Shown in pieces: positions 26,922 through 35,350 of a stretch of DNA of 64,000 nt. The notes below the pieces were generated by a model. That model did no database searches and was not told the origin of the DNA. It saw nothing but the letters and a program-made list of their open reading frames with translations. This stretch comes from CAVDRM01 sp963611355 (GTDB lineage: Bacteria; Bacillota; Clostridia; Christensenellales; Aristaeellaceae), in contig CAVDRM010000005.1 of the NCBI GenBank assembly GCA_963611355.1, positions 1-64,000 of the forward strand, read 5' to 3'. Every line of letters begins with the position of its first letter. Position 1 is the stretch's first letter. A program made the translations under genes and the position numbers.

Positions 26922-28205
26922 TCATTTCGCTTCACGATAAAAGCTGGAGTTTATATCAATCTGTGAACGATATTTTGCCACGGTGCGGCGGGAAATCTGC
27001 ACTCCCTGCTCCAAAAGAGCTTCTGCCAGTTCTCGGTCGCTGACCTTGCCCCGTTCCGCACACAGCGAACGAATCATTTCTTTCACACGCTCCGGACTTT
27101 CTCCACCCGATAGCGTGCGCTGGAAGAAATAATTCAGCGGGAAAGTGCCTCTGCTGCAATACAGGTATTTGTCTTGGATGGCGCGGTATACCGTTGTCTC
27201 GTGCAGCCCTATCTCTTTGGCAATTTCATCGATGCGCAGCGGAACAAGACTGTATTCGCCAAGGAAGAAGGAACGCTGCTCCCGCACGATGACCCGTGCA
27301 ACCTTTTCCATGGTGGTTTGCCGCATTTCGATGGCACGAATCAACTGATTGGCAGAGGAAAGCATTTTTTTCGCATACTTCCGCTCATCATCATCGGTCA
27401 GCATTCCCGCCAGGCGGGTGAAACTGTCGTCCTGCTGAAAGGTTGGATAGTAATCGTTATGAAACAGCAGCATGAGCTCACCGCGCGCATCCTTTTCCAC
27501 GGAAAATTCCGGCATGATGTATCGCACTTCCTGCTTATCCAGCGAGCAGGGAACAGGATTCAGGGAACGGATAACCTCAATGCAGCGTCGTATTTTGGCA
27601 ATGGAAGCGCCTGTTTCTGCTGCGATTTTTTTATAATTTCGTTTGCCGATTTCCGGCAGGTAGCTTTGAACGAGCGTTTTGCATAGGGAGTCCGCCTCCG
27701 GCCGCTCTCGAAGCTGTAAAAGCAAGCATTCTTCCAGAGACCGTGCGCCGATGCCGACCGGTTCTAAGGACTGGATGGCTTCCAGCGCAGCCTTTGCTGC
27801 CGCAAGAGGCACGCTTATTTCCTGTGCAAATCCTTCTAAATCCTGCGTAAAATATCCCTTTGATGAAAGGCTCATCAGTATTTGCCGTGCTGCAAAAGCC
27901 GTCGGTTTATCCAGCCTGCAAAACCGCAGCTGTTCTGCCAGTTCCTCCAAAGCACTCACCGGCGCCGCCACAAACTCCATGCCTGCATTGTCACCCCGTC
28001 CGCCCCGAAAATAGGTTTTAACGTGCATGGCATAGTCCTGTGCGGACTTCTTTGGCGGCACATACTCCAAGGCAGGGTTGTCCGTGATCGCCTTGATCAT
28101 ATAGTCGCTCAGGCCATCCAAATCCAGCGACAGCAGGCGGATGACCGTTTGCAGGCTTTGAGACAATTTTTGCGTTTGCCGCAATTCCAGTCTGGTTTCA
28201 GGCAT
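26922..28205 (-). CDS. rpoN: RNA polymerase sigma-54 factor
   Basis: 427 residues with all three regions. The N-terminus (1-50) has the Gln/Leu-rich activator-interacting region (RQTQKLSQSLQ), followed by the core-binding domain (about 80-270). The C-terminal DNA-binding part has a helix-turn-helix (DEIAKEIGLHETTVYRAIQ near 315) and the RpoN box SRRTVAKYR (near 408), which reads the -24 element. It sits inside the aldarate operon between tctA and the larA homologue. That operon has a consensus sigma-54 promoter, so the factor should promote its own synthesis. The matching activator is at 33391-35313. Confidence 0.95.
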   Translation of the reverse strand: MPETRLELRQTQKLSQSLQTVIRLLSLDLDGLSDYMIKAITDNPALEYVPPKKSAQDYAMHVKTYFRGGRGDNAGMEFVAAPVSALEELAEQLRFCRLDKPTAFAARQILMSLSSKGYFTQDLEGFAQEISVPLAAAKAALEAIQSLEPVGIGARSLEECLLLQLRERPEADSLCKTLVQSYLPEIGKRNYKKIAAETGASIAKIRRCIEVIRSLNPVPCSLDKQEVRYIMPEFSVEKDARGELMLLFHNDYYPTFQQDDSFTRLAGMLTDDDERKYAKKMLSSANQLIRAIEMRQTTMEKVARVIVREQRSFFLGEYSLVPLRIDEIAKEIGLHETTVYRAIQDKYLYCSRGTFPLNYFFQRTLSGGESPERVKEMIRSLCAERGKVSDRELAEALLEQGVQISRRTVAKYRSQIDINSSFYREAK

Positions 28206-28274
28206 ACGATCCCTTCATTTCTGAAATGCTCTTGCCGCGCCTGCGAAAGAAGCAAGCGCGGCAATGTTTCACGG

Positions 28275-29807
28275 TCACTGAGCAGCCTTTTGCGCGGCCT
28301 TCTGTGCCTTGTGCTTCAAGCGCAGCGGCTTGGTCGCATAGGTGATGATGACCAGCGCGGCGATGATCAGGAATGCGAGGCTGATGGGAGAGGTCAGGAA
28401 TGGCAGAAAACTGCCTTTGGAAAGAATGACACCGCGGCGATAGTTGACCTCAGCAAGCGGGCCTAAGATGAAGCCCAAGATGAAAGGCGTGGTCGGTACG
28501 CCGAACTTCTTAAACGCATAGCCGCAAGCGCCGAACATCAGACAGGCGATAACTTGGCTCATATTGTTCTTGAGGGCGTAGGCACCGATGACACACAGCA
28601 CAAACACGCAGGGAAGCAGAATGTGTTTGGGAATGTTCAGGAGCTTGACAAAGATGCGCAGGCCGAAGAATTCCATCACCAGCATGATGACAGAGCAGAC
28701 GAGCATGGCGGCGAAGATGCCGTACACGAAGTCCGCCTGATTCTGGAACAGCAGCGGTCCGGGTGTCAGGCCGTGGAGCGTGAGTGCGCCAAGCAGCATG
28801 GCGGTGGTGGTATCGCCGGGGATGCCCAGCGTCAGCAGGGGCACCATCGCGCCGCCAATGGTTGCATTATTGGCGGTTTCAGAGGCGACAACACCGTCAA
28901 TGCGACCGGTGCCGAATTCTTCGGGATGCTTGTCATAGTTCTTGGCCACGGTGTATGCCAGCACGTTGCTGGTGCCGCCGCCGATGCCAGGCAGGATTCC
29001 GATGCCCATGCCGATTAAGGCTGAGCGCAGGGCGTTCCACCACTGCCCTTTAAATTCCTTCATGGAGAATCCGAAGCCCTTGATGCCTTTCATGCTGGGC
29101 TGGGCAATCATTTCTTCCTTGGTATTGCGGCTTGTTTCGGCGGCGGAGATGATTTCGCCGACAGCGAATAGGCCGACCATCACGGCAAGCATATCAAAGC
29201 CGCTTTTAAGCGTTGTAGAGCCGAAGGTGAAACGAGCCGAGCTCTCAATGGTATCTGTGCCGACAGTGGAAAACATGAAACCAAGAACACCGGCGATGAT
29301 GCCCTTGACCATGCTGCCGCTGGATAACGTCGCAATCATGGTGAGGGAGAAAATCGCAATGGAGAAGAACTCGCAGAAACCGAAGTTGATGGCAACGCTG
29401 GCAATCTGCGGGGCGATGAACATAAGCAGAAAGGTGGAAAACACCGTGCCTAAGAAGCTGAACACAACGCCGATACCCAGTGCTTTGGCAGCCTGACCCT
29501 TTTTTGCCAGCGGATGGCCGTCAAAGCAGGTGGCTACGCTGGAGGGCGTGCCGGGAATGTGCAGCAGGATGGCAGAAATCAGACCACCGGAAATGGCGCC
29601 GATAAACAAGGCCATGAGCAGCGTCATGGAGTTGCTGTCAGACATGGTATAGGTGACAGGCAGGAACAGGGCAACGGCCATCGTCGCAGACAGACCTGGC
29701 AGAGCGCCGAATACGATGCCGACGGCTGTGCCAACAACCATCAGAAAAATGCCGATTGGTGTCAAAACGGTGCCGAAACCGCCAAGGATTAATTGCATGG
29801 TTTCCAT
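28275..29807 (-). CDS. tctA: Tripartite tricarboxylate transporter, large permease TctA
   Basis: 510 residues with about 11-12 transmembrane helices. Family hallmarks are VFGALPGLSATMAVALFLP near residue 30, LHIPGTPSSVATCFDGHPLAKKGQA near 85, and GIGILPGIGGGTSNVLAY near 265, the two conserved Gly/Pro-rich hairpins that bind substrate. With TctB and the secreted binding protein TctC it forms a secondary uptake system for carboxylates. Genomic context makes galactarate or glucarate the likely cargo; that assignment is inference. Confidence 0.93.
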   Translation of the reverse strand: METMQLILGGFGTVLTPIGIFLMVVGTAVGIVFGALPGLSATMAVALFLPVTYTMSDSNSMTLLMALFIGAISGGLISAILLHIPGTPSSVATCFDGHPLAKKGQAAKALGIGVVFSFLGTVFSTFLLMFIAPQIASVAINFGFCEFFSIAIFSLTMIATLSSGSMVKGIIAGVLGFMFSTVGTDTIESSARFTFGSTTLKSGFDMLAVMVGLFAVGEIISAAETSRNTKEEMIAQPSMKGIKGFGFSMKEFKGQWWNALRSALIGMGIGILPGIGGGTSNVLAYTVAKNYDKHPEEFGTGRIDGVVASETANNATIGGAMVPLLTLGIPGDTTTAMLLGALTLHGLTPGPLLFQNQADFVYGIFAAMLVCSVIMLVMEFFGLRIFVKLLNIPKHILLPCVFVLCVIGAYALKNNMSQVIACLMFGACGYAFKKFGVPTTPFILGFILGPLAEVNYRRGVILSKGSFLPFLTSPISLAFLIIAALVIITYATKPLRLKHKAQKAAQKAAQ

Positions 29808-29844
29808 GAGGACAAGCTCCTTTCAAATTCAAAAAATCAGATGA

Positions 29845-30339
29845 TTAGAAGCCAAGCAGACTTTCGATGATTCCGCGGGGAAGCATCTGAGAAAGCAGGA
29901 TACGGAAGGCAACGAACACGAGCATGGTGAACACCACGGACACGATGCCAAACAGCAGATAATTTCGCTTGGCCTTGGGAGCTAGCACGATCATCTGAAG
30001 GAACAGATAGATCATCGTGGACAGGCAGAAGCCCAAGTTCGGCAGCAGAACTGTGTAGAGAATGATGACTGCGAATGTAAGCAGCACGGCAGAAATGTCA
30101 TTTTTATCAGTCTGGGCTGTTTCCTTATGCTCCTTCATTTTTTTGATGCCGTTGATGATGCACAGGACAGAAAGAAAAGCGAGCAGTACGCCGAGAATGA
30201 TGGGCACGATTTGAGCGTTTCCATAAGAAGGTGTTAGCTTGGGACGGGTTTTGATCTGGTTGGCAAAGTACAGGTAGACACCGCTGAGCACCAGCGTGAA
30301 ACAGCCCAGAATCAGATCCCTGCATTTTTTGAATGACAT
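29845..30339 (-). CDS. tctB: Tripartite tricarboxylate transporter, small subunit TctB
   Basis: 164 residues with four predicted transmembrane helices (near 10-28, 45-62, 85-110 and 130-150), typical of TctB. It is the first gene of the nine-gene minus-strand aldarate operon. The ATG lies behind GGAGGA, about 30 bases after the expected start site of the sigma-54 promoter at 30383-30398. Confidence 0.88.
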   Translation of the reverse strand: MSFKKCRDLILGCFTLVLSGVYLYFANQIKTRPKLTPSYGNAQIVPIILGVLLAFLSVLCIINGIKKMKEHKETAQTDKNDISAVLLTFAVIILYTVLLPNLGFCLSTMIYLFLQMIVLAPKAKRNYLLFGIVSVVFTMLVFVAFRILLSQMLPRGIIESLLGF

Positions 30340-30382
30340 ATGACTACTCCTCCATTACTTGAATGTCTTCAAAAATATATTA

Positions 30383-30398
30383 TGCAAAACCCGTGCCA
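30383..30398 (-). promoter_or_regulatory. Consensus sigma-54 promoter of the tctB-garD operon
   Basis: On the minus strand TGGCACGGGTTTTGCA matches the -24/-12 consensus TGGCACG-N4-TTGCA exactly. Transcription would start near 30371. Confidence 0.88.
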
Positions 30399-30509
30399 AA
30401 TTGTCGAGAAAAATAGTTAAAATTTAAGAAAAATTATTTTTTGGATTCTTTCATTATTTATTATGGAATTTAAGCTATGTTTTTGATTATGTTAAGCGTA
30501 TTGCTTTTC

Positions 30510-30563
30510 GAAATCGTTTCATAGGTTTCAAAACGGGATTATCTGAAACGCTTTTGAAGTTTC
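30510..30563. promoter_or_regulatory. Candidate upstream activator sites between divergent sigma-54 promoters
   Basis: Inverted repeats GAAATCGTTTC (30510-30520) and GAAAC...GTTTC (30545-30563) lie in an AT-rich region of about 280 bases between the two sigma-54 promoters. The distance is about 110-150 bases from each, the usual place for enhancer sites of a bacterial enhancer-binding protein. The likely ligand is the PrpR-type activator at 33391. The rest of 30400-30676 shows no gene. Confidence 0.5.
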
Positions 30564-30676
30564 AATTTGAAATACAAGTAAGATTTAGAATTTTCGGTAC
30601 CATATTTGATAAAAAATATGATGTTAATGGAGCGTTAAAATCAGGTTTTTTAAAATTTAATTTTTTAAAGCAAATT

Positions 30677-30692
30677 TGGCACAGAATTCGCT
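30677..30692 (+). promoter_or_regulatory. Sigma-54 promoter of tctC
   Basis: TGGCACAGAATTCGCT keeps the invariant GG and GC at the correct distance of a -24/-12 promoter and differs from consensus at two positions. The tctC ATG is 54 bases downstream. Confidence 0.72.
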
Positions 30693-30745
30693 TGTTATTA
30701 GGCAAAGGCTTTCAAAGCCGAAAAATGATAGGAGGAAGACACCCT

Positions 30746-31696
30746 ATGAAGAAACTCTTTGCTGCTCTCTTGGTTCTGGCGCTGATAATGACCGGCGTCA
30801 GCGCGCTGGCGGAATGGCCGGAACGCACCATCGAATTCATCGTCCCCGCTAATCCCGGCGGCGACACCGATGCTAATGCCCGTGCGCTGGCAGCTGCTCT
30901 TACCGAAGAACTTGGCTGGAATGTCATCGTTTCCAATATGGCCGGCGGCTCCGGTGCCGTTTCTTTTGATGATGTGCTGAACAATCCTGATGACGGCTAT
31001 CGCTTCGTGTTCTATCACAGCGGCGGAGACATCGCTGAACTGATGGGATTGTATGACTTCAGCGTTCTGGAGGATTTCAAACTGGCCGGTCTTCCCTTCA
31101 TGGATTATTCCAGTTGCTTCCTGATCAATTCCGAGAATGAGAAGTTCAACGACCTCTCCTCCATGATCACCTACATGAAGGAGCATCCCGGCGAAGTCAC
31201 TTTCGCAACCGAAACCGGCAACTTGACACACCTGCACGTTCTCGCTTTCCAGGCAGCGACCGGTGTTGAATTCAGCATCGTTGATGCCGGCACTGCTGCT
31301 CAGAAAATTACTGAGCTGCTGGGCAAGCGCCTTGACGTTATCGATACGCAGGCCGGTCTCGTTCGTGACTATCTGGAAACCAACCAGTTCATCTGCCTGG
31401 GCATCATGGCTGATGAGCATCTGTCCGGCCGTCCTGAACTGCTGACCATGAAGGAACAGGGCGTTGACGTTGTGTTCCCGAAGCATTTCTATCTGGCTGC
31501 CCCCAACTCTGTTGATGACAGTGTGATTAATGCCATGAACGAAGCGCTGAACAAGGTTATGACCAATGAGACCCTGCTCAACTATGCGAACAATGCGCTG
31601 GTTCAGGTCACCAACAAGACCCCCGAAGAGACCGAAGCGTATGTAAAGGAACAGACTGAAATCTACGCCGAATACCTGAAGGACTATATCGACTGA
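30746..31696 (+). CDS. tctC: Secreted substrate-binding protein TctC of the tripartite transporter
   Basis: 316 residues from the ATG behind GGAGGAAG; a longer frame upstream would run through the promoter. The signal peptide ends in SALA before EWPERT, with no lipobox, so the protein would be secreted or loosely held. PERTIEFIVPANPGGDTDANARAL is the usual TctC N-terminal domain, and the conserved loop with an aspartate appears near residue 180 (VDAGTAAQKITELLGKRLDVI). It binds the substrate outside the cell for TctAB. Unusually it is split from tctA/tctB and transcribed divergently from its own sigma-54 promoter. Confidence 0.9.
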   Translation: MKKLFAALLVLALIMTGVSALAEWPERTIEFIVPANPGGDTDANARALAAALTEELGWNVIVSNMAGGSGAVSFDDVLNNPDDGYRFVFYHSGGDIAELMGLYDFSVLEDFKLAGLPFMDYSSCFLINSENEKFNDLSSMITYMKEHPGEVTFATETGNLTHLHVLAFQAATGVEFSIVDAGTAAQKITELLGKRLDVIDTQAGLVRDYLETNQFICLGIMADEHLSGRPELLTMKEQGVDVVFPKHFYLAAPNSVDDSVINAMNEALNKVMTNETLLNYANNALVQVTNKTPEETEAYVKEQTEIYAEYLKDYID

Positions 31697-31718
31697 TTTT
31701 ATCTCCTTCATTTCGCAG

Positions 31719-31770
31719 TGCACTGTCTGTTGACGAAAACGCCTCCGTTAGGCAGATAGTGCATTTTTTT
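31719..31770 (+). terminator. Hairpin/terminator between tctC and the mannonate-dehydratase-like gene
   Basis: TGCACTGTCTG pairs with CAGATAGTGCA (31753-31763), followed by seven T residues. No separate promoter was found before the next gene, so it may act as an attenuator that keeps tctC mRNA more abundant. Confidence 0.65.
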
Positions 31771-31834
31771 GACCTTTTTTGAAGTGTTTTCAATTGAAAA
31801 TACGAACATTTTTCAAGAAGAGGAGAAAAACGTA

Positions 31835-33094
31835 ATGAAAAAGTTGACAGCTCTGGTGCTCACTCTGCTGATGCTCATCACGGGTCTTACCGCTTTCGCA
31901 ACGGAAGCGACTGAAGAAGCCAAGCCCTCCCAAAAAGAAGCCTTCAGCGCTGATTGGGATCTGATCGATGATGATAACCTCGTTGATTCTGCTGCCCTGT
32001 CTGAGAAGAGAGCCACACTCTCCCACAGCATCGTTTCCGCTATCCCGCTCAATACGTCCAAGACCAGCCCCGTGGCCTACCCCAAGCTGGTTGCCACCAG
32101 TGTCAGCTCCGGCACCACGGATGACCAGCTTCGCATGTACAAGCAGATGGGCATCAATCATGTTGAACTGTCCATCGCTGATGATGAGCTGACTTATGAA
32201 GCGCTTGCTCCGATCGTGCAGCGTCTGCGCAACTTTGAAGAAGGCGGCTTCGACATCCTGCTGGCCTCCAACTACAAGTTCCAGAAGGACACCGCCATTC
32301 ACCTTGCATATGACAACCGAGATGAGGAAATTGAACGCTTTAAGGATTATCTGAAGCTGCTGGCCTCTGCTGGCATCGACACCTGCGCCATTGCTTGGCA
32401 GCCCTTCGGCATCTCCCGCTCTGACACCACACCCAAGTCCATCCACGGTGCGAACGCCGGTGCTTCCGACATGGAAGAAATCCTGAACTTCCCGGTAAAG
32501 GGCGACCGCATCTACACCCGAGAAGAAATGTGGGAAACCTTCGAGTATTTCCTGAATGCCGTACTCCCCACCTGTGAAGAGACCGGCGTGCGCATGGCTC
32601 TGCATCCCAATGACCCGCCCGTTCCCTATCTGGAGGGTGTTGGCAGCTTAATCATCACCGCTGATGACTATCGCCGTGCCTTTGCATTGGCTAATGACAG
32701 CCCATACCTCGGCATGAAGCTCTGTACCGGCTGCTGGCTGGAGGGCGGTATTTTATTCACCGATGATATGCTGGGCGACATCGACGAATTTGTCCGCGGC
32801 GGCAAGGTGTTTGAAGTGCATTTCCGCAATGTTTCCGCTCCCCTCGATTCCGACTACTCCGGCTATTTTGAGGAAACGCTCGCTCAGGACGGTTATGCTG
32901 ATATGTACGAAATCATGAAGCAGCTCGTCCGCAGCGGATACAACGGCGCCATCTTCTGCGACCACTCCCACAGGAGCGTCAACAGCGCAGAATTGGGCTC
33001 CAAGACCAACATGGCTACCAGCAACGCCTTCATTCAGGGTCTGATTTATGCAGCTCGCAACGAAGTCGGCAAGGAATTGATGGGTCTCAAGTGA
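31835..33094 (+). CDS. Exported mannonate-dehydratase (UxuA)-like TIM-barrel protein
   Basis: 419 residues from the ATG at 31835, behind AGAGGAG. Residues 1-24 are a textbook Sec signal peptide (MKK, a Leu-rich core, then TAFATEA). The rest is a TIM barrel resembling UxuA, which dehydrates D-mannonate to 2-keto-3-deoxygluconate. The set of residues expected to bind the metal is present: His257 in LHPNDPP, Cys297 in KLCTG, His329 in VHFRN and Asp376 in CDHSH. UxuA is normally cytoplasmic, so export is unusual. It is co-oriented with tctC, probably in the same sigma-54 transcript. Its true substrate is unknown and a lectin-like or isomerase role is possible. Confidence 0.75.
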   Translation: MKKLTALVLTLLMLITGLTAFATEATEEAKPSQKEAFSADWDLIDDDNLVDSAALSEKRATLSHSIVSAIPLNTSKTSPVAYPKLVATSVSSGTTDDQLRMYKQMGINHVELSIADDELTYEALAPIVQRLRNFEEGGFDILLASNYKFQKDTAIHLAYDNRDEEIERFKDYLKLLASAGIDTCAIAWQPFGISRSDTTPKSIHGANAGASDMEEILNFPVKGDRIYTREEMWETFEYFLNAVLPTCEETGVRMALHPNDPPVPYLEGVGSLIITADDYRRAFALANDSPYLGMKLCTGCWLEGGILFTDDMLGDIDEFVRGGKVFEVHFRNVSAPLDSDYSGYFEETLAQDGYADMYEIMKQLVRSGYNGAIFCDHSHRSVNSAELGSKTNMATSNAFIQGLIYAARNEVGKELMGLK

Positions 33095-33114
33095 TTTTTC
33101 GCTTCAAAGGATAT

Positions 33115-33136
33115 ACGGCAGGGCATGCCCTGCCGT
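33115..33136. repeat. 22-bp perfect palindrome
   Basis: ACGGCAGGGC and GCCCTGCCGT form a perfect hairpin with a two-base loop, 20 bases after the UxuA-like gene. No T-run follows, so it is more likely a 3'-end stabiliser or a protein site than a terminator. Confidence 0.6.
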
Positions 33137-33205
33137 ACTCCTCAAGAGATGCCAACGTTTATGCAAAGAGCTGTAAGCCAATTGCATGAACGGACGAAAG
33201 TTAAG

Positions 33206-33242
33206 ATGCCGCGCCGGTCACAAGTCGGACGCGGCATTTTAT
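33206..33242 (+). terminator. Terminator after the tctC/uxuA-like unit
   Basis: ATGCCGCG (33206-33213) pairs with CGCGGCAT (33230-33237), followed by TTTTA. The rest of the 296-base gap to the activator gene holds only the palindrome at 33115 and a promoter. Confidence 0.6.
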
Positions 33243-33338
33243 GACAGGCATTTGTTAATTATTCATTAAAAAACCATTGCAGCATCATAAACATTAAGAA
33301 GCTGTCTGCTCTGCATGTCAAGAATGTTTAGTCTTGTC

Positions 33339-33368
33339 TTGAAATATACCCGAAAATTTTGTTATAAT
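33339..33368 (+). promoter_or_regulatory. SigA promoter of the sigma-54 activator gene
   Basis: TTGAAA (33339-33344) and TATAAT (33363-33368) with an 18-base spacer. It overlaps an upstream in-frame ATG (33367), which supports the later start at 33391. Confidence 0.65.
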
Positions 33369-33390
33369 GGGGCTGAAAAATGAGGTGTCG

Positions 33391-35313
33391 ATGATGGTGA
33401 ATATTGCATTTGTTATGCCTGACCCCGCGATGGAAGCCGTGGTACATGAAGCATGGGCGCTCCATGAGAAAATTTTCGGGAAGAGTGATGACCTCAGCTA
33501 TACCGTGGATTGCGAGATTCAGCCGGATATTATTGTATCGCGGCACTATAACGCAGATGTCATCGTCAGCCGCGGCGGTACGGCTGCCAGCTTGAAGGAA
33601 CGAAATTATCTTGTACCGGTGGTAGAAATTCCCGTCACCAGCAGTGATATTACCGCCTCTGTCTGCAAGGTTTTTGCCCGGTACGGAGAGCAGCCTTTAG
33701 GTGTGGTGGGTACGGTGAATACCATCCGCGGCGTTCACTTTATGGAGCAGAAATTTTCTGCGCCCGTCCGTGCCTACACAACGATGAGCATCAACGAACG
33801 CGACCTTATGGACGGCTTGGAACGTGCCGTGAAGGATGGCTGTAAGCTGATAATGACCGGACATAACACCTGCCGCTTCTGTGAGGAACATCATATTCCG
33901 ACAGGGCTGATTTACTCATCTGTTGAGTCAGTGTTTCTGGCCATCACGGAGGCGAAGCGCTGTGCGAACGTATCTCACATTGAGCAGGAAAACAGCATCA
34001 TTTTTCGCAGCATCATCAGCAATGTGTTTGAGGGCATTATCGCCGTTGACAAGAACAATCTGATTCGCACTTTTAACCCTGCTGCTGCCGAGCTGCTCGG
34101 ACGTAAAGCGGAGGATTGTCTTGGACAACCGGTCAGCATGGCACTGCCGGAAGGAAGAATGAGCGCTATTCTGCGCGGCAATGAGTCCTATACCAATGAG
34201 ATTGTGCGCGTCAATGGGAATAATTTTGTGCTGAACTCCGCCCCAATGAATCATGACGGACAGTATTTGGGAACATTCGTCACCTTTCAGGCGGCGCACA
34301 CCATCACCAATGCCGAAAATCGTCTGCGTGACAGGCTGAGAGCCAGCGGTCATCTGGCCAAGTATCATTTTGACGACATTTTGGGAACAAGTCCGGCCAT
34401 CCGGCTGGCCATCCATCAGGCGCAGCGTTTTGCACGGGTGGACAGCAACATTCTTTTGCAAGGCGAAACAGGAACTGGCAAGGAACTGTTTGCACAATCT
34501 ATTCACAACGAAAGTGAGCGTGCCAATGCACCCTTTGTGGCAGTCAACTGTGCCGCCATTCCTGAAAATCTGATGGAAAGTGAGCTGTTCGGCTATGAGC
34601 CGGGTGCTTTCACGGGCGCAAGCAAGGCAGGCAAGCCCGGCCTGTTTGAAATGGCGCACGAGGGAACAATTTTTCTGGATGAGGTCAGTGAAATCCCGCT
34701 GACGCTGCAGAGCCGCCTGCTGCGCGTCATTCAGGAGCGTGAGGTGCGGCGCATCGGCGCGAATCGCGTCATTCCAATCAACGTTCGCATCATCTGCGCC
34801 ACGAACCGCGATTTGAAGGCCATGATTCAGCAGGGAAAATTCCGCGAAGACCTGTATTACAGGCTCAAAGTGCTGTCTGTACAGCTCCCACCTCTGCGCG
34901 ACCGTGAGGGAGATGTGGCGCTGATTATGCAGCATTATCTGACCTATTATGCGCATAAATTCGGCAAGGCGGAGATCCGTTTAAGCCTGTCTGCCGCCGT
35001 TTTTGCCGCAAAATATGCATGGCCGGGTAATGTGCGCGAAATCAGAAATGTCAGCGAGCAGCTTGTGGTTTTGAGCGAGGCCGATGAAATTTCCGTCAAG
35101 GATGTTGAGGCGGTTTTGCCCGCTGCCCAGCGTTCAGCAGCGCCGCAGTTTGCATCGTCGTCTTCCGAAGATGAACCTAACTTAAAAAAACTGGAGCGCC
35201 GTCAAATCGAAGAGGTGCTGGCAAAAACAAAAAGCAAAAAGGAAGCTGCCGAGCTGCTGGGTCTCAGCAAGACGACGCTTTGGCGCAAATGCAGAGAAAT
35301 GGGGCTTAAATAG
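33391..35313 (+). CDS. Sigma-54-dependent activator, PrpR-type with PAS domain
   Basis: 640 residues from the ATG at 33391 behind GAGGTG. Domains: a PrpR_N-like sensory domain (about 1-190, with VIVSRGGTAASL), a PAS domain (about 205-310), an AAA+ domain (about 330-560) with Walker A GETGTGKE from residue 358 and the sigma-54-contacting GAFTGA loop at 405-410, and a Fis-type helix-turn-helix at the end (KKEAAELLGLSKTTLWRK). It should bind sites between tctB and tctC and open the two -24/-12 promoters when an aldarate or catabolic intermediate binds. It has a housekeeping promoter, as expected for a regulator made constitutively. Confidence 0.92.
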   Translation: MMVNIAFVMPDPAMEAVVHEAWALHEKIFGKSDDLSYTVDCEIQPDIIVSRHYNADVIVSRGGTAASLKERNYLVPVVEIPVTSSDITASVCKVFARYGEQPLGVVGTVNTIRGVHFMEQKFSAPVRAYTTMSINERDLMDGLERAVKDGCKLIMTGHNTCRFCEEHHIPTGLIYSSVESVFLAITEAKRCANVSHIEQENSIIFRSIISNVFEGIIAVDKNNLIRTFNPAAAELLGRKAEDCLGQPVSMALPEGRMSAILRGNESYTNEIVRVNGNNFVLNSAPMNHDGQYLGTFVTFQAAHTITNAENRLRDRLRASGHLAKYHFDDILGTSPAIRLAIHQAQRFARVDSNILLQGETGTGKELFAQSIHNESERANAPFVAVNCAAIPENLMESELFGYEPGAFTGASKAGKPGLFEMAHEGTIFLDEVSEIPLTLQSRLLRVIQEREVRRIGANRVIPINVRIICATNRDLKAMIQQGKFREDLYYRLKVLSVQLPPLRDREGDVALIMQHYLTYYAHKFGKAEIRLSLSAAVFAAKYAWPGNVREIRNVSEQLVVLSEADEISVKDVEAVLPAAQRSAAPQFASSSSEDEPNLKKLERRQIEEVLAKTKSKKEAAELLGLSKTTLWRKCREMGLK

Positions 35314-35350
35314 TGTCTCCACCATATAATTTAAGATATGCTGGGTTTCT

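Noticed and set aside
30554..30745. N-terminal extension of tctC to 30554
   Set aside because: It would translate through the sigma-54 promoter, and the ATG at 30746 has a good ribosome site and begins a signal peptide.
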